From contig NZ_BJDK01000025.1 in the NCBI RefSeq assembly GCF_005405105.1, positions 1 to 51,825 on the forward strand: DNA of 51,825 nt. Direction: 5' to 3'. A model generated the notes under the pieces. The model did no database searches and was not told the origin of the DNA. It saw only the letters and a list, made by a program, of their open reading frames with translations. The first letter of the stretch is position 1, and every line of letters begins with the position of its first letter. A program made the position numbers and the translations under genes. Source of the DNA: Lactiplantibacillus dongliensis. Lineage in GTDB: Bacteria; Bacillota; Bacilli; Lactobacillales; Lactobacillaceae. Shown here piece after piece: positions 25,797-34,561 of this stretch.

Positions 25797-28568
25797 TCAA
25801 TGATTCAGTTGACGAACGATCGCTTTACGACCTTCTTCAATCAGAACTAACGGAATCGGAATACTCAACAGTAGTAGCCAATCACGCCCCATGATGGCTG
25901 TAGTATTGAATAAGCCTTGCAGGACGGGAATATACATCAAAGCCGCTAATAAGCCAACTTCAAAAATAATTCCCCACCAAACATGATGGTTACTGAAGAG
26001 CCCAACGCTAAAGACTGAGTTGACTTTTGTCCGGCAGTTGATAGCTGCCGCAATTTGGCAGAAGACGATGGCCGCTAGTGTCATGGTGGTGGCCATAATG
26101 TAGGTATCACCACTGCCAGCTAATGCGACGTTTGGCCAACCATGCAGCCAGTTAACGAAGAAGTAGGCGACGGTTGAGAGTATTGACGCAATCAAGCCAT
26201 ACCAACCAAAGGCTTTCCAAATAATCGCTTTGTTCAACAGGTGGGCATTGCGTGCCCGCGGTGGTTGATCCATCACACCAGGTTCACTTTTTTCGGCACC
26301 TAAACCCAGTGCGGGTAACATATCGGTTCCGAGATCAACCGTTAGAATCTGCATCACGGTTAACGGTAGCGGAATCAGGCCGCGTGAGAATAAGAAGAGG
26401 ACGGATGGCACGGCTTCCGGCACGTTACTGTTCAAGATATAGAGCAGGAACTTCTGCAAGTTGCTATAAACGGTTCGGCCTTCTTCAATCGCAGCCACGA
26501 TTGAGGCAAAGTTATCGTCGGTGAGAATCATATCTGCGGCGTCTTTTGCCACGTCAGTCCCAGTGACCCCCATGGCAATCCCAATATCAGCTTGCTTCAA
26601 GGCCGGCGCATCGTTAACGCCATCACCAGTTGAGGCCACGATTTCGCCATTGTGCTGATTGGCTTGTACGATCCGGTACTTCTGTTCAGGCGCCACGCGG
26701 GCAAAAATCACTTCGCCTTTAACTGCGGCTTGTAAGTCGGTAGCGCTCATCGCGGCAAGTTCGTCACCGGTAATGACACGAGCTTGGTCGCTAGTAATGC
26801 CAATCTTAGTCGCGACACTTTTGGCCGTTAACGGACTGTCACCGGTGACCATAATAATGCGAATGTTGGCCCGATGACACTTAGCAACGGCGTCATAAAT
26901 CTCAGGCCGAGGCGGATCAGCCATGACGGTTAAGCCAACAAACGTTAAGTGTTGTTCAGTATTTTCAATCGTACAGTCAGCCGGATCACTTGGTAAGCCC
27001 GCTTGCCCATCAAACGCGCGGGTCGCAATCGCCATTGAACGGAGGCCTTCACCGGCATAGTGCTGGTTAGCAGCGTTGATACGCTGGATATCAGCATCGG
27101 TTAGTGGTCGGCGTTGGCCGTGTTCCAAGATGGTGTCACTAATGGCTAAGATGCCGTCGAGGGCACCTTTGACATAAATGACCGGTTGCCCAGCTGGTTG
27201 CGTGTGAATGGTGGTCATCCGTTTACGATCAGAGTCAAATGGCAATTCTTGAACGCGTGGATAACGGTCAGCCAGTTGTTTCAAATCCAGGCCGGACTTT
27301 TGCGCTAAAATCAGGTGCGCCGCTTCGGTCGGAGTCCCCATAATTTTAGGCTTGGCTTGCGGGGTCTTGCCGGGTTGAATTTCGGTGTCATTATCAAGGG
27401 CGGCAACTCGCAGTAGCAAGGCTAAGTCAGGTGCGGTAGTTAGGTCGACAGGCTGTTGCTGGTAGAGCAGCTGGCCGTTGTTCACATAGCCTTGACCACT
27501 GACTTTATAGATCTGATCAGGCAACCAGACGTGGTTGATCGTCATTTGGTTCTGGGTTAACGTCCCAGTCTTATCAGAACAAATGACGGTCGTTTCGCCT
27601 AGTGTTTCGACACTGCTGAGTTCCTTTACCAAGGCGTGTTTTTTGGACATCCGGGTGACACCTTGCGCTAACGACAACGTTACCGTTGGCAGTAGGCCTT
27701 CTGGAATAAAGGCTACAATCATCCCTAGTGCGAAGACAAAGGATTTAGCGACCGGATAGTGGACGAAGAAGATGGCGGCGATGAAGAAAATAACGCCGAT
27801 TAAGATGGCAATCAGTGAAATCTGTCGCGTCAACCGATCTAGTTCGGCTGTCAGTGGCGAGACGGTGTTTTTTTGATGTTGGGTTAAAGTCGCAATCTGA
27901 CCGAATTCCGTTTGCATCCCAGTCTGTAAGGCAACGGCGGTGGCCGTCCCATTGACTGCCACCGTGCCAGCGTAGACGACATTACTTTCAGCAAATTTGC
28001 CGTCGCCTTTCGCGTAAGCGGCGCGTTTATCGACGGCCAGCGATTCCCCAGTGAGGGCGGATTCGTCGACTTGTAAGGCGGTGGCTTGCATGATCCGGGC
28101 ATCGGCCGAAATACTGTTACCGGCTTGAATCGTGAAGACGTCGCCAGGGACTAGGTCGGTAGCATTGATCTGCGTGGTGGCCCCGTCACGAATAACGTGG
28201 GTATAAGTCGGTAGCATTTCTTTCAACGAATCGGTTGCTTTTTGGGCGGCATGTTCTTGCCAGAAGCTGAAACAGCCATTAATGAGGTTAACCGCCCAAA
28301 TGGCAATCCCCAGTTCGATCATACCAGTGAACATCGCAATGAAGCCGCTGACCCATAGTAGCAGGGCCATCAAGCTCGTGAAATTTTTAAGAAACGCTTT
28401 CAATTGTGAACGTGACTTGGTTTGTTGAATCGTGTTCGGGCCGACTTTTGTCAGTAAGGCGGCCGCTTGTTGACTGCTGAGACCGTGTTGGCTCGTCTGC
28501 AGTTGTTGATAGAATTGATCCGTAGGTAGTTTCGCCAGCGCATCAGTTGTTAGTCTTGATTTATCCAT
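25797..28568 (-). CDS. P2-type cation-transporting ATPase
   Basis: 923 aa, the full length for a P2 pump. In order: N-terminal cation ATPase domain; membrane helices 1-2; actuator loop with TGES; helix 4 with FIPEGLLPTVTLSLAQG; phosphorylation site CSDKTGTLT; nucleotide domain with KGALDG; hinge TGDGVNDAPALKQADIGIAMG; and six C-terminal helices. IPEGLL is closer to the Na,K-ATPase-like/IIC pattern than to VPEGLP of SERCA-like Ca2+ pumps, so transport of Na+, K+ or Ca2+ remains open. AGGGGTG precedes the ATG. It is a single gene. Confidence 0.9.
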   Translation of the reverse strand: MDKSRLTTDALAKLPTDQFYQQLQTSQHGLSSQQAAALLTKVGPNTIQQTKSRSQLKAFLKNFTSLMALLLWVSGFIAMFTGMIELGIAIWAVNLINGCFSFWQEHAAQKATDSLKEMLPTYTHVIRDGATTQINATDLVPGDVFTIQAGNSISADARIMQATALQVDESALTGESLAVDKRAAYAKGDGKFAESNVVYAGTVAVNGTATAVALQTGMQTEFGQIATLTQHQKNTVSPLTAELDRLTRQISLIAILIGVIFFIAAIFFVHYPVAKSFVFALGMIVAFIPEGLLPTVTLSLAQGVTRMSKKHALVKELSSVETLGETTVICSDKTGTLTQNQMTINHVWLPDQIYKVSGQGYVNNGQLLYQQQPVDLTTAPDLALLLRVAALDNDTEIQPGKTPQAKPKIMGTPTEAAHLILAQKSGLDLKQLADRYPRVQELPFDSDRKRMTTIHTQPAGQPVIYVKGALDGILAISDTILEHGQRRPLTDADIQRINAANQHYAGEGLRSMAIATRAFDGQAGLPSDPADCTIENTEQHLTFVGLTVMADPPRPEIYDAVAKCHRANIRIIMVTGDSPLTAKSVATKIGITSDQARVITGDELAAMSATDLQAAVKGEVIFARVAPEQKYRIVQANQHNGEIVASTGDGVNDAPALKQADIGIAMGVTGTDVAKDAADMILTDDNFASIVAAIEEGRTVYSNLQKFLLYILNSNVPEAVPSVLFLFSRGLIPLPLTVMQILTVDLGTDMLPALGLGAEKSEPGVMDQPPRARNAHLLNKAIIWKAFGWYGLIASILSTVAYFFVNWLHGWPNVALAGSGDTYIMATTMTLAAIVFCQIAAAINCRTKVNSVFSVGLFSNHHVWWGIIFEVGLLAALMYIPVLQGLFNTTAIMGRDWLLLLSIPIPLVLIEEGRKAIVRQLNH

Positions 28569-28680
28569 CCTAAATCACCCCTAGATTCAAACTGTGCTAA
28601 GCAGTGAATACTGGCTTTATCAGCGAGTTAGACATTGTTCGGTACAGACATAGAATAGTCTTTTTGGCGTTAAATTACTA

Positions 28681-28870
28681 CGGCTAGTGCGAGTTAAATT
28701 TACGGTGTGCCACGGTTGGCGGCTAAAATGCTGGCACGCCAAGGTCAGTTTTGAAGCGCAATTGGGGTCTTTAAAACTGACCTTAGCCCAAATGCAACCA
28801 GCGTGGCTAATTAAGTCAACTAGCCACTTATTAGTGAACCGGACCGGGCAGGATTATTTAACGGGATGGG
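28681..28870. repeat. degraded copy of the dispersed repeat (R28)
   Basis: GGCTAAAATGCTGGC, AGGTCAGTTTTGAAG and TCTTTAAAACTGACCTTAG match one module of the family seen complete at 42.7 kb, including the TTTTGAAG ... CTTTAAAA hairpin. The 68-codon ORF over it is a by-product of the repeat. Confidence 0.65.
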
Positions 28871-28948
28871 TGGCGCATTTCGTCAGCAAATAAGCCCTGT
28901 TTTACCGGCCATTTTACGGTATACTTAAACTTGCATTTATAACATTAG

Positions 28949-29010
28949 TCAGTCGGATTGGTCCGTTGACTGCCTGGTTCGTAAACTTCCCAGGATAAAA
29001 AACCAAGAAC
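28949..29010 (+). promoter_or_regulatory. candidate preQ1-I riboswitch
   Basis: CCTGG (28973-28977), loop starting TTC, CCAGG (28990-28994) and then an A-rich tail ATAAAAAACCAAG copy the order of the preQ1-I aptamer: stem with GGTTC, a C-rich 3' side of the loop, and AAAAAACYAAG tail. The downstream genes fit queuosine salvage. Pseudoknot pairing between loop and tail is weak here (CTT with AAG), so the call is tentative. An additional hairpin lies just upstream (28949-28972). Confidence 0.5.
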
Positions 29011-29035
29011 TTCATGTTAATCGGAGGTAGGAGAA

Positions 29036-30025
29036 ATGAATGCAAGTCGCAATGTAATTATCGACTGCGATCCCGGCATCGATGATAGTTTGGCGCTACT
29101 ATTAGCGCTGAAGTCCCCAGAGTTAAACGTGATTGGGATTACCACGGTCTGTGGGAATGTTCCCACACATATTGGCGCTGAAAACGCGTTAAAAGTGTTG
29201 GCTTTGGCGGATCGGTTAGATATCCCGGTTTATACTGGTGCTAATCGGCCGCTAGCGGTCCCTTATACCAGTGCCCAGGATACGCACGGCACGGATGGTC
29301 TCGGTAATAGTCACTTACCAGCCGTCACTAACGTGCATGCGATGCAAGATGCGGTGGCGTTTATTGAACGCACGTTAAGTGAAGATCCAACGGTGACGGT
29401 GATTGCTCTTGGTCCGTTGACCAATATCGCGCAAGTCTTACAACGCGATGCGGCGTTGTTTGATCAAGTCGATCAATTTATCTTAATGGGTGGCAATTAT
29501 AAGAGTCATGGCAATTGTTCACCGGTCGCCGAATATAATTTTTGGTGTGATCCGGATGCCGCAAAAGCGGTCTTTGATTTAATGCCGGTACCCATTAAGA
29601 TGGTCGGTTTGGATGTGACGCGCAAGATTGTCTTGACGCCGAGTTTACTTGAATACATTAAAGCGATTAATCCTGCGATGGGTGGCTTTATTGAAAAGAT
29701 CACGCGTTTTTACTTTGATTTTCATTGGGAATACGAGCGGGTTATCGGTTGTGTGATCAATGATCCGTTGGCCGTAGCGGTGGTGATTAATCCGGCGATT
29801 TTAGCTGGATTCGATGCTTATACAACGGTCGTGGCGACTGATGATGTCGCTCGCGGGCAATCGATGGTCGATGACCATGATTTCTGGCACCGGCCGAAGA
29901 ATAGTCAAGTGATGACGCAAGTGGATGTAGTTGCTTTCTGGCGGCTATTTTTAACCCGGGTTGCGGGCGCGACAGAACCAGATTTGACGACCGTCTTAAC
30001 GCAATTATTAACGGTGGGCGCATGA
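29036..30025 (+). CDS. inosine-uridine-family nucleoside hydrolase, possibly queuosine hydrolase (QueK-like)
   Basis: 329 aa. The N-terminal Ca2+-binding signature is VIIDCDPGIDDSLALLLAL (residues about 8-26). GLGN, TVIALGPLTNIA, ILMGGNY and the later CVINDPLAVAVV complete the nucleoside hydrolase pattern. Enzymes of this family cleave the N-glycosidic bond of ribonucleosides. The stop overlaps an ECF S-component start (ATGA), and the leader looks like a preQ1-I riboswitch. That is the setting in which nucleoside hydrolases release queuine from queuosine. The specific substrate is inference; ordinary purine or pyrimidine salvage is the alternative. GGAGG lies 10 nt before the ATG. Confidence 0.8.
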   Translation: MNASRNVIIDCDPGIDDSLALLLALKSPELNVIGITTVCGNVPTHIGAENALKVLALADRLDIPVYTGANRPLAVPYTSAQDTHGTDGLGNSHLPAVTNVHAMQDAVAFIERTLSEDPTVTVIALGPLTNIAQVLQRDAALFDQVDQFILMGGNYKSHGNCSPVAEYNFWCDPDAAKAVFDLMPVPIKMVGLDVTRKIVLTPSLLEYIKAINPAMGGFIEKITRFYFDFHWEYERVIGCVINDPLAVAVVINPAILAGFDAYTTVVATDDVARGQSMVDDHDFWHRPKNSQVMTQVDVVAFWRLFLTRVAGATEPDLTTVLTQLLTVGA

Positions 30026-30570
30026 AAAAAATAAAAACGCGCACGCTGACACTATTAGCGCTATGTATTGCGCTGAATTTTGTCGGCAGTAATATTGCCT
30101 TGATGTTAAAACTACCGATCTATTTAGATTCGATTGGGACGGTGTTAGCGGCGGCTGTTTTTGGGCCATTATGTGGGATGCTCGTCGGGGGTGCCACTAG
30201 TCTGCTAGTGGCGACGACCGATCTCTATTCGCTATTCTTCATGCCAATCCAGCTGGTCATTGGACTAGTGGCCGGCTTGATGTATCGGCGGATCAAACCC
30301 GCGAGTTTTCGGCAGAATTGGTGGCTGGCGTTGGTCATTTCGTTACCAGGCACGCTACTGAGTACGCTGATTACGGTGTTGTTATTCCATGGGATTACGT
30401 CATCTGGGTCCAGTATGCTGGTGCAAGTCTTACTGGGAACCGGGATGAACAAGGCGTTAGCGGTGTTTTTGATTCAAGTTGGCACCGACTATCTGGATCG
30501 GTTCTTAACCGTCTATGTGGTTGCGTTAGTTTATCGGGTCCTGCGCTACAAATTACCGCAAGCAAATTAA
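30022..30570 (+). CDS. ECF transporter S component (CD3073-like), probable queuosine/nucleoside uptake
   Basis: 182 aa with five to six helices. The N-terminal LTLLALCIALNFVGSNIALMLKLPIYLDSIGTVLAA and GPLCGMLVGGATSLL are typical of substrate-binding S components of energy-coupling-factor transporters. The A, A' and T subunits are encoded elsewhere, as usual for group II ECF systems. The 4-base ATGA overlap with the nucleoside hydrolase gene implies that both handle the same nucleoside. With the preQ1-like leader I infer a queuosine or related 7-deazaguanine salvage function. Confidence 0.78.
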   Translation: MKKIKTRTLTLLALCIALNFVGSNIALMLKLPIYLDSIGTVLAAAVFGPLCGMLVGGATSLLVATTDLYSLFFMPIQLVIGLVAGLMYRRIKPASFRQNWWLALVISLPGTLLSTLITVLLFHGITSSGSSMLVQVLLGTGMNKALAVFLIQVGTDYLDRFLTVYVVALVYRVLRYKLPQAN

Positions 30571-30578
30571 TGAATGGG

Positions 30579-30609
30579 GACGTACATGTCAAAATGTACG
30601 TCTTTTTTT
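30579..30609 (+). terminator. terminator of the hydrolase/ECF operon
   Basis: GACGTACAT / ATGTACGTC with a 5-nt loop and seven T. Confidence 0.9.
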
Positions 30610-30618
30610 AAATTTTGC

Positions 30619-30649
30619 TTGACCCTGACGCGACGTCAGCCTTTAGACT
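30619..30649 (+). promoter_or_regulatory. MerR-type promoter and operator, self-regulation
   Basis: TTGACC (30619-30624) and TAGACT (30644-30649) are separated by 19 bp, the over-long spacer that MerR proteins correct. The spacer contains the perfect palindrome CTGACGCGACGTCAG. The next gene is a MerR/TipA-type regulator 27 nt downstream. Confidence 0.85.
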
Positions 30650-30675
30650 AAGGGTGTTGAAAGGAATGAGAGACA

Positions 30676-31437
30676 ATGGCTTATCAAATTAAACAGTTGG
30701 CGCAACTAGCTGGCGTGAGTGCCCGAACGTTGCGTTATTATGATGAAATCGGCTTGCTGCCACCAGCTTATCTTGGCGACAATGGTTACCGGTATTATGA
30801 AACGGTGCAAGTTAATCGGTTGCAGCAGATTTGCTTGTATCGCAGTCTACAAGTACCGCTAGCGGATATTCCAGCATTATTGGATCAACCGGCATCAGCT
30901 GTGGTGACAGCGTTGGAACAGCAATATCAAAAGCTATTGCAACAACGCCAGCAATTGGATACCCTATTGACACTCGTTCAGACTACGATTAAGACCCAAC
31001 GAGGAGGCGTCGAGATGACGGATCAAGACAAGTTTACTGCTTTCAAACAGGCTAAATTAGCTGAAAATGAAGCGAATTATGGTGACGAGTTACGTGATAA
31101 GTATGATGAACAGACGTTAACACAAGCCAACCATCAATTTGCGAAGCTGAGTGCCGCGGATTATGCCGCGATGCAAGCCACGGAACAGCAATTAATTGCG
31201 GATTTAAAGGTGGTTTTGGCGAGTGGTGATGTGACAACAACCACCGCCCAACGAGTATATCGCAATCATAAAAAATGGCTGAGTTACACCTGGCCTAAGT
31301 ATACGGCTGCCATGCATCGCAACTTAGCGTTAATGTACCAAGCCGATGAGCGGTTCCAAGCTTATTATGATGAGCGTGCTGGACAAGGTGCGAGTGCTGC
31401 TTTATGCGCCATTATTGAGCATTTTGCACAAGATTAG
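30676..31437 (+). CDS. MerR-family activator with TipAS ligand-binding domain
   Basis: 253 aa. Residues 1-70 form the MerR winged helix (IKQLAQLAGVSARTLRYYDEIGLL... YRYYE) and a coiled-coil dimerisation helix spans about 75-110. The C-terminal 120 residues (F..FK..KLAENEANYGDELR... WLSYTWPKYTAAMHRNLALMYQADERFQAYYDE) match the TipAS antibiotic-recognition domain. TipA proteins bind thiopeptides or other drugs and activate their own promoter. The 19-bp-spacer promoter with a palindrome directly upstream fits this exactly. Whether it also controls distant efflux genes cannot be seen. Confidence 0.88.
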   Translation: MAYQIKQLAQLAGVSARTLRYYDEIGLLPPAYLGDNGYRYYETVQVNRLQQICLYRSLQVPLADIPALLDQPASAVVTALEQQYQKLLQQRQQLDTLLTLVQTTIKTQRGGVEMTDQDKFTAFKQAKLAENEANYGDELRDKYDEQTLTQANHQFAKLSAADYAAMQATEQQLIADLKVVLASGDVTTTTAQRVYRNHKKWLSYTWPKYTAAMHRNLALMYQADERFQAYYDERAGQGASAALCAIIEHFAQD

Positions 31438-31489
31438 GTTACTGAACTTTTTGGTTTAAAGTGATCAGCGTTGATTCATAAAGTCAAAC

Positions 31490-31531
31490 AAAAAAATGAC
31501 CGTCAGGCAAATTTTGCTTGGCGGTCATTTT
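31490..31531. terminator. bidirectional intrinsic terminator
   Basis: AAAATGACCG ... CGGTCATTTT with an inner stem CAGGCAAA/TTTGCTTG, between the MerR gene and the convergent ABC operon. Confidence 0.85.
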
Positions 31532-31576
31532 GTATTAATCAGAATCCGTTTAATTCAACTGGAACAGCAATTTTAA

Positions 31577-32257
31577 TTAGCCCCTTTGCCGCGTCATCAC
31601 GCCATCTTCAATTTGATAAACCACATCGCAATTGCCGATGAGCCGTTGATCGTGGGTGACCATGACGATGGCTTTTTGGTGTTGGTGGGCTTCGTTAGCT
31701 AAGCGTTCGACGACATCGATGGAGCGTGGCGTATCTAAGCTGGCCGTAGGTTCGTCCGCGAGAATCACGCTAGGGTCATTATAAAGGGCGCGCACAATCG
31801 CGACTCGTTGTCGTTCACCACCAGAAAGTTCGCTTGGATAGGCAGTGGCAACCTCACTTAACGCGAGTTCTTTTAACAACTGCGCGGCCCGATCTTTTTG
31901 AAAGGGGCGTTTGGCCATCTTGTCGACGAGCTTCAATTGTTCAGTCACATTCAGAAAGGGAATGAGGTTCGAGCTCTGCAAGATAAAGCCAATTTCATTA
32001 AAGCGGTACGCTAACCGAGCTTTTTCGGATTGGGCGGCTAGTTCCGTCCCATTCAAGAGGACTTGCCCCTTGGTAGGCGTTTGTAGACCAGCGGCAATGG
32101 TCAAAAAGGTGCTTTTCCCAGAACCGGATGGGCCGATGATGGCGACGAATTGACCGGCGCTGACTTCAAAGTTGGCGTCCGTTAACGCCGTGACCGCGGT
32201 ATGACCGTGGCCAAATTGTTTGTTGATATGTTGTAATGCTAAGACTGCTTGTGTCAT
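31577..32257 (-). CDS. hrtA: HrtA-like ABC transporter ATPase (heme efflux type)
   Basis: 226 aa. Walker A is GPSGSGKST, the Q-loop region IGFILQSSNLIPFLNVTEQLKLV resembles S. aureus HrtA closely, the signature is LSGGERQRV and Walker B is VILADEPTASLD. HrtBA-type exporters relieve heme toxicity at the membrane. GGAGG precedes the ATG at 32257, 14 nt after the permease gene. The substrate is inferred from similarity; MacB/LolD-like peptide or lipoprotein exporters are the alternatives. Confidence 0.75.
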   Translation of the reverse strand: MTQAVLALQHINKQFGHGHTAVTALTDANFEVSAGQFVAIIGPSGSGKSTFLTIAAGLQTPTKGQVLLNGTELAAQSEKARLAYRFNEIGFILQSSNLIPFLNVTEQLKLVDKMAKRPFQKDRAAQLLKELALSEVATAYPSELSGGERQRVAIVRALYNDPSVILADEPTASLDTPRSIDVVERLANEAHQHQKAIVMVTHDQRLIGNCDVVYQIEDGVMTRQRG

Positions 32258-32271
32258 TTTGAAAATCCTCC

Positions 32272-33339
32272 TTATCCAATCGCGACCGCGGGATCGATTT
32301 TAGCGACGGTCCGCCATGAGAGTAATGCGCCGACAACGGAAGCTGCCAGTAATGCTAGACTGTAGAGCCCGAATTGTGGCCAGTTAACGACAAATGGTAA
32401 ACCGGCTGGCATGATTTGGGCGAGCCCAACCGTAATTCCTAAGCCGAGGACAATCCCAATTAATGCCATGGCGATACTTTGCGTCAATAACGCTGCCAGA
32501 ATATGGCCGGTGCCAATACCTTGGACCTTCAAGACGCCGAATAACGGTTGTTTTTGCAAGGTCAAGACGAACATAAAGATCCCGATGATGGCTAGGGCAA
32601 TGGCGAATAGGAAATAGATCATCGTATTTAACGTCAATTGTTCAGCGCTGTAGCCGGGGAGTTTATTAATAAAAGTGGCGATGCTTAACTTTTCTAAATC
32701 ACCGTGTTTAGCGTTTTTGAAGCTGGATTCCTTAGTGACAAAGCCATTAACGGTCTGTTGATCGCCACTAGTAATGGGCGCGCCTTTGAGTCGATTCATG
32801 GTGGCGATGTCGGTATATAGGGTTGGCGCAATCATATAGGTGCTCTTGCCATAAGTGCCGACGATTTTAACCGTTTGTTTAGTCGTGCCAATGCGAACTT
32901 TTTGCCCGAGTTTGTAGCCAGCCGCTTTTAAATCGGCAGAAATCAGAACTTGATTTTTGCCATTAATCTGATGCCCGCTTACCAGCTTGGGCATTAAGAA
33001 ACTAGTCCGGCTCGTGCCAAAAGCACTGGCGGTGGTTTTTAAATGGTTATTAGTCGTCCGCAAGGTTCCTGACAGACTTGCGAGTGGGGCGATCTGCTTA
33101 CCGCTCAGCTTTTTTTGATCGGCGAGCTTGAGTTGTGACGCCGACATGGTTTGATTGGCATTTTTATTTAAGTAAACGATACGCGCTTGCCAAGCATCGA
33201 CAGCTTGACGATTCCCATTACTAAGCCCGTTTGCCAGGCCTGCCAACATGAAGACGACGAGCGCAATCAGCAATAAGACGCCGCTGAGTAATGTGTAGCG
33301 TAGTTTTTCATGGCACATTTCCTTTAATCCTAAATACAT
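32272..33339 (-). CDS. hrtB: HrtB-like ABC transporter permease (FtsX fold)
   Basis: 355 aa. One N-terminal helix (LRYTLLSGVLLLIALVVFMLAGLA) is followed by an extracellular domain of about 200 residues, three helices and the FtsX C-terminal region (LKVQGIGTGHILAAL...LLSWRTVAKIDPA). The start MYLGLKEMCHEKLRY and the NRQAVDAWQA block resemble HrtB of S. aureus. AGGAG lies before the ATG. The minus-strand promoter TTGTCA-17-TATGCT (around 33380-33410) carries repeated TTGTCAA half-sites. No HrtR- or HssRS-type regulator gene is nearby. Confidence 0.75.
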   Translation of the reverse strand: MYLGLKEMCHEKLRYTLLSGVLLLIALVVFMLAGLANGLSNGNRQAVDAWQARIVYLNKNANQTMSASQLKLADQKKLSGKQIAPLASLSGTLRTTNNHLKTTASAFGTSRTSFLMPKLVSGHQINGKNQVLISADLKAAGYKLGQKVRIGTTKQTVKIVGTYGKSTYMIAPTLYTDIATMNRLKGAPITSGDQQTVNGFVTKESSFKNAKHGDLEKLSIATFINKLPGYSAEQLTLNTMIYFLFAIALAIIGIFMFVLTLQKQPLFGVLKVQGIGTGHILAALLTQSIAMALIGIVLGLGITVGLAQIMPAGLPFVVNWPQFGLYSLALLAASVVGALLSWRTVAKIDPAVAIG

Positions 33340-33925
33340 TTTTAAGTCTCCTTTTGTTTATCAGGTGATAAATGAATAGCTAAAGCATACCAGCATTTGT
33401 TATCTTTGACAAGTAGGTTGACAAAAAATGAACTGTAAAGTTCAAATTGGCACTAATTAAGCTTACTGATCAAAGCCTGAGAAATGCCGGTGTACTAAGG
33501 ACTAGCGATGCAGCGATGCGTTTTAGAAACCGGTAGGCCAATTAGTTAAAATAATTGTTAATTCAAAGCTTGTTGGTAATCAACGACACCACTGAGCCAA
33601 TTCAGTGCCGCTCACCGTTAGCTAATGGAGATTAAAAAATTAACACTTGATTATTTTCAGTTCGGTCATTTAGCCGAGAGGTTGGTTCCTAAAATGCTCA
33701 GCCGTGTCGTTGGTCTTAGTGCGAGTGGTCTGCTCGGACTTAGACCAAGGCCAGTTTTGAAGACCGGGTTTTGGCTTCAAAATGGCCCATGGCGTTCCAG
33801 CGTTTTAGGAACCAACCGGCAGGCGGCAACTTCAATTATCACCAAGCGCAAGGATTAAATATTTCGATTGTAAGTAAACGACTGGTATCATAAAGTTAAT
33901 GATGTGAAAGGCAGGTTAACAGGAA
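33340..33925. other. 586-bp non-coding gap with hrtB promoter and repeat R33
   Basis: The left 100 bp hold the hrtB promoter; bases 33581-33829 are a dispersed repeat copy. The rest shows no coding potential. A 77-codon frame at 33625-33858 lies inside the repeat and is not a gene. Confidence 0.6.
33581..33829 (+). repeat. dispersed modular repeat, copy R33
   Basis: One complete module (about 33679-33829) with outer arms GTTGGTTCCTAAAATGCT and GCGTTTTAGGAACCAAC and inner arms TTTTGAAG/CTTCAAAA. It is preceded by only the stub of the second module (GACACCACTGAGCCAAT). Confidence 0.85.
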
Positions 33926-34429
33926 ATGACTAAAAAGCAGTTTAATCAAAAAGCCGCGATGATCGCGGGGATTACTGGTGGGGTGATTTCAGGGTTAGTG
34001 AAGCTTGGCTGGGAGAATATCTTGCCACCACGGACGGCTGACCGGGATCAAACGAATCCACCACAGCAATTATTGCAACAGGTTGGGGTACCAGCTAGCG
34101 TCACCCATGCCACCTATACGTATTCTGGTCAACAATTGCCTGCAGTCAGCTATATGATGCACTTCGGCTTTTCGACGACCTTTGCAGTGGCCTATAGTTT
34201 ATGGGCTCGCAAACATCCCAAGGCCCAAGCTGGTAGTAGTGCGCTCTTTGGTTTAGGTATCTGGACGGCATTTCATCATGGGCTCTTACCAGCGCTCGGA
34301 ACGATTCCAAGTGCCAAAGATCAGCCGACCGAAGAACACGTTTCAGAAGCAATCGGGCACGTCTTATGGATGTGGACGGCCGATTGGGTCAGTGCTGCGA
34401 TTTATGACCGCTTGACGAAAAAACACTAA
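33926..34429 (+). CDS. YagU-family (DUF1440) membrane protein
   Basis: 167 aa. An N-terminal hydrophobic segment (AAMIAGITGGVISGLVKLGWENILPPR) and further helices at about residues 75-95, 107-125 and 143-160 match DUF1440/YagU. E. coli YagU is an inner-membrane protein linked to acid resistance; the mechanism is unknown. The gene stands alone downstream of repeat R33. Confidence 0.8.
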   Translation: MTKKQFNQKAAMIAGITGGVISGLVKLGWENILPPRTADRDQTNPPQQLLQQVGVPASVTHATYTYSGQQLPAVSYMMHFGFSTTFAVAYSLWARKHPKAQAGSSALFGLGIWTAFHHGLLPALGTIPSAKDQPTEEHVSEAIGHVLWMWTADWVSAAIYDRLTKKH

Positions 34430-34561
34430 GTAAAACGGTTACTTTCACATTAGTTTCTCATTTCTTAATAATTTGTGCTAAACTGTTAATATTGTTTGGC
34501 TTTTTTAGCCAAAATACCTAGAAATGGGAACGGAGCGAGCGATGTGAAGCAGGGGACACAA

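Noticed and set aside
28687-28893. 68-codon ORF
   Set aside because: Covers the degraded repeat R28; the start is not supported and the protein is unlike any family.
33360-33430. HrtR operator
   Set aside because: The known HrtR site is a short palindrome with GTGTCAT-type ends; only direct TTGTCAA half-sites are present.
33625-33858. 77-codon ORF
   Set aside because: Lies wholly inside repeat R33, has no ribosome site, and its protein recurs only because the repeat recurs (also in R42).
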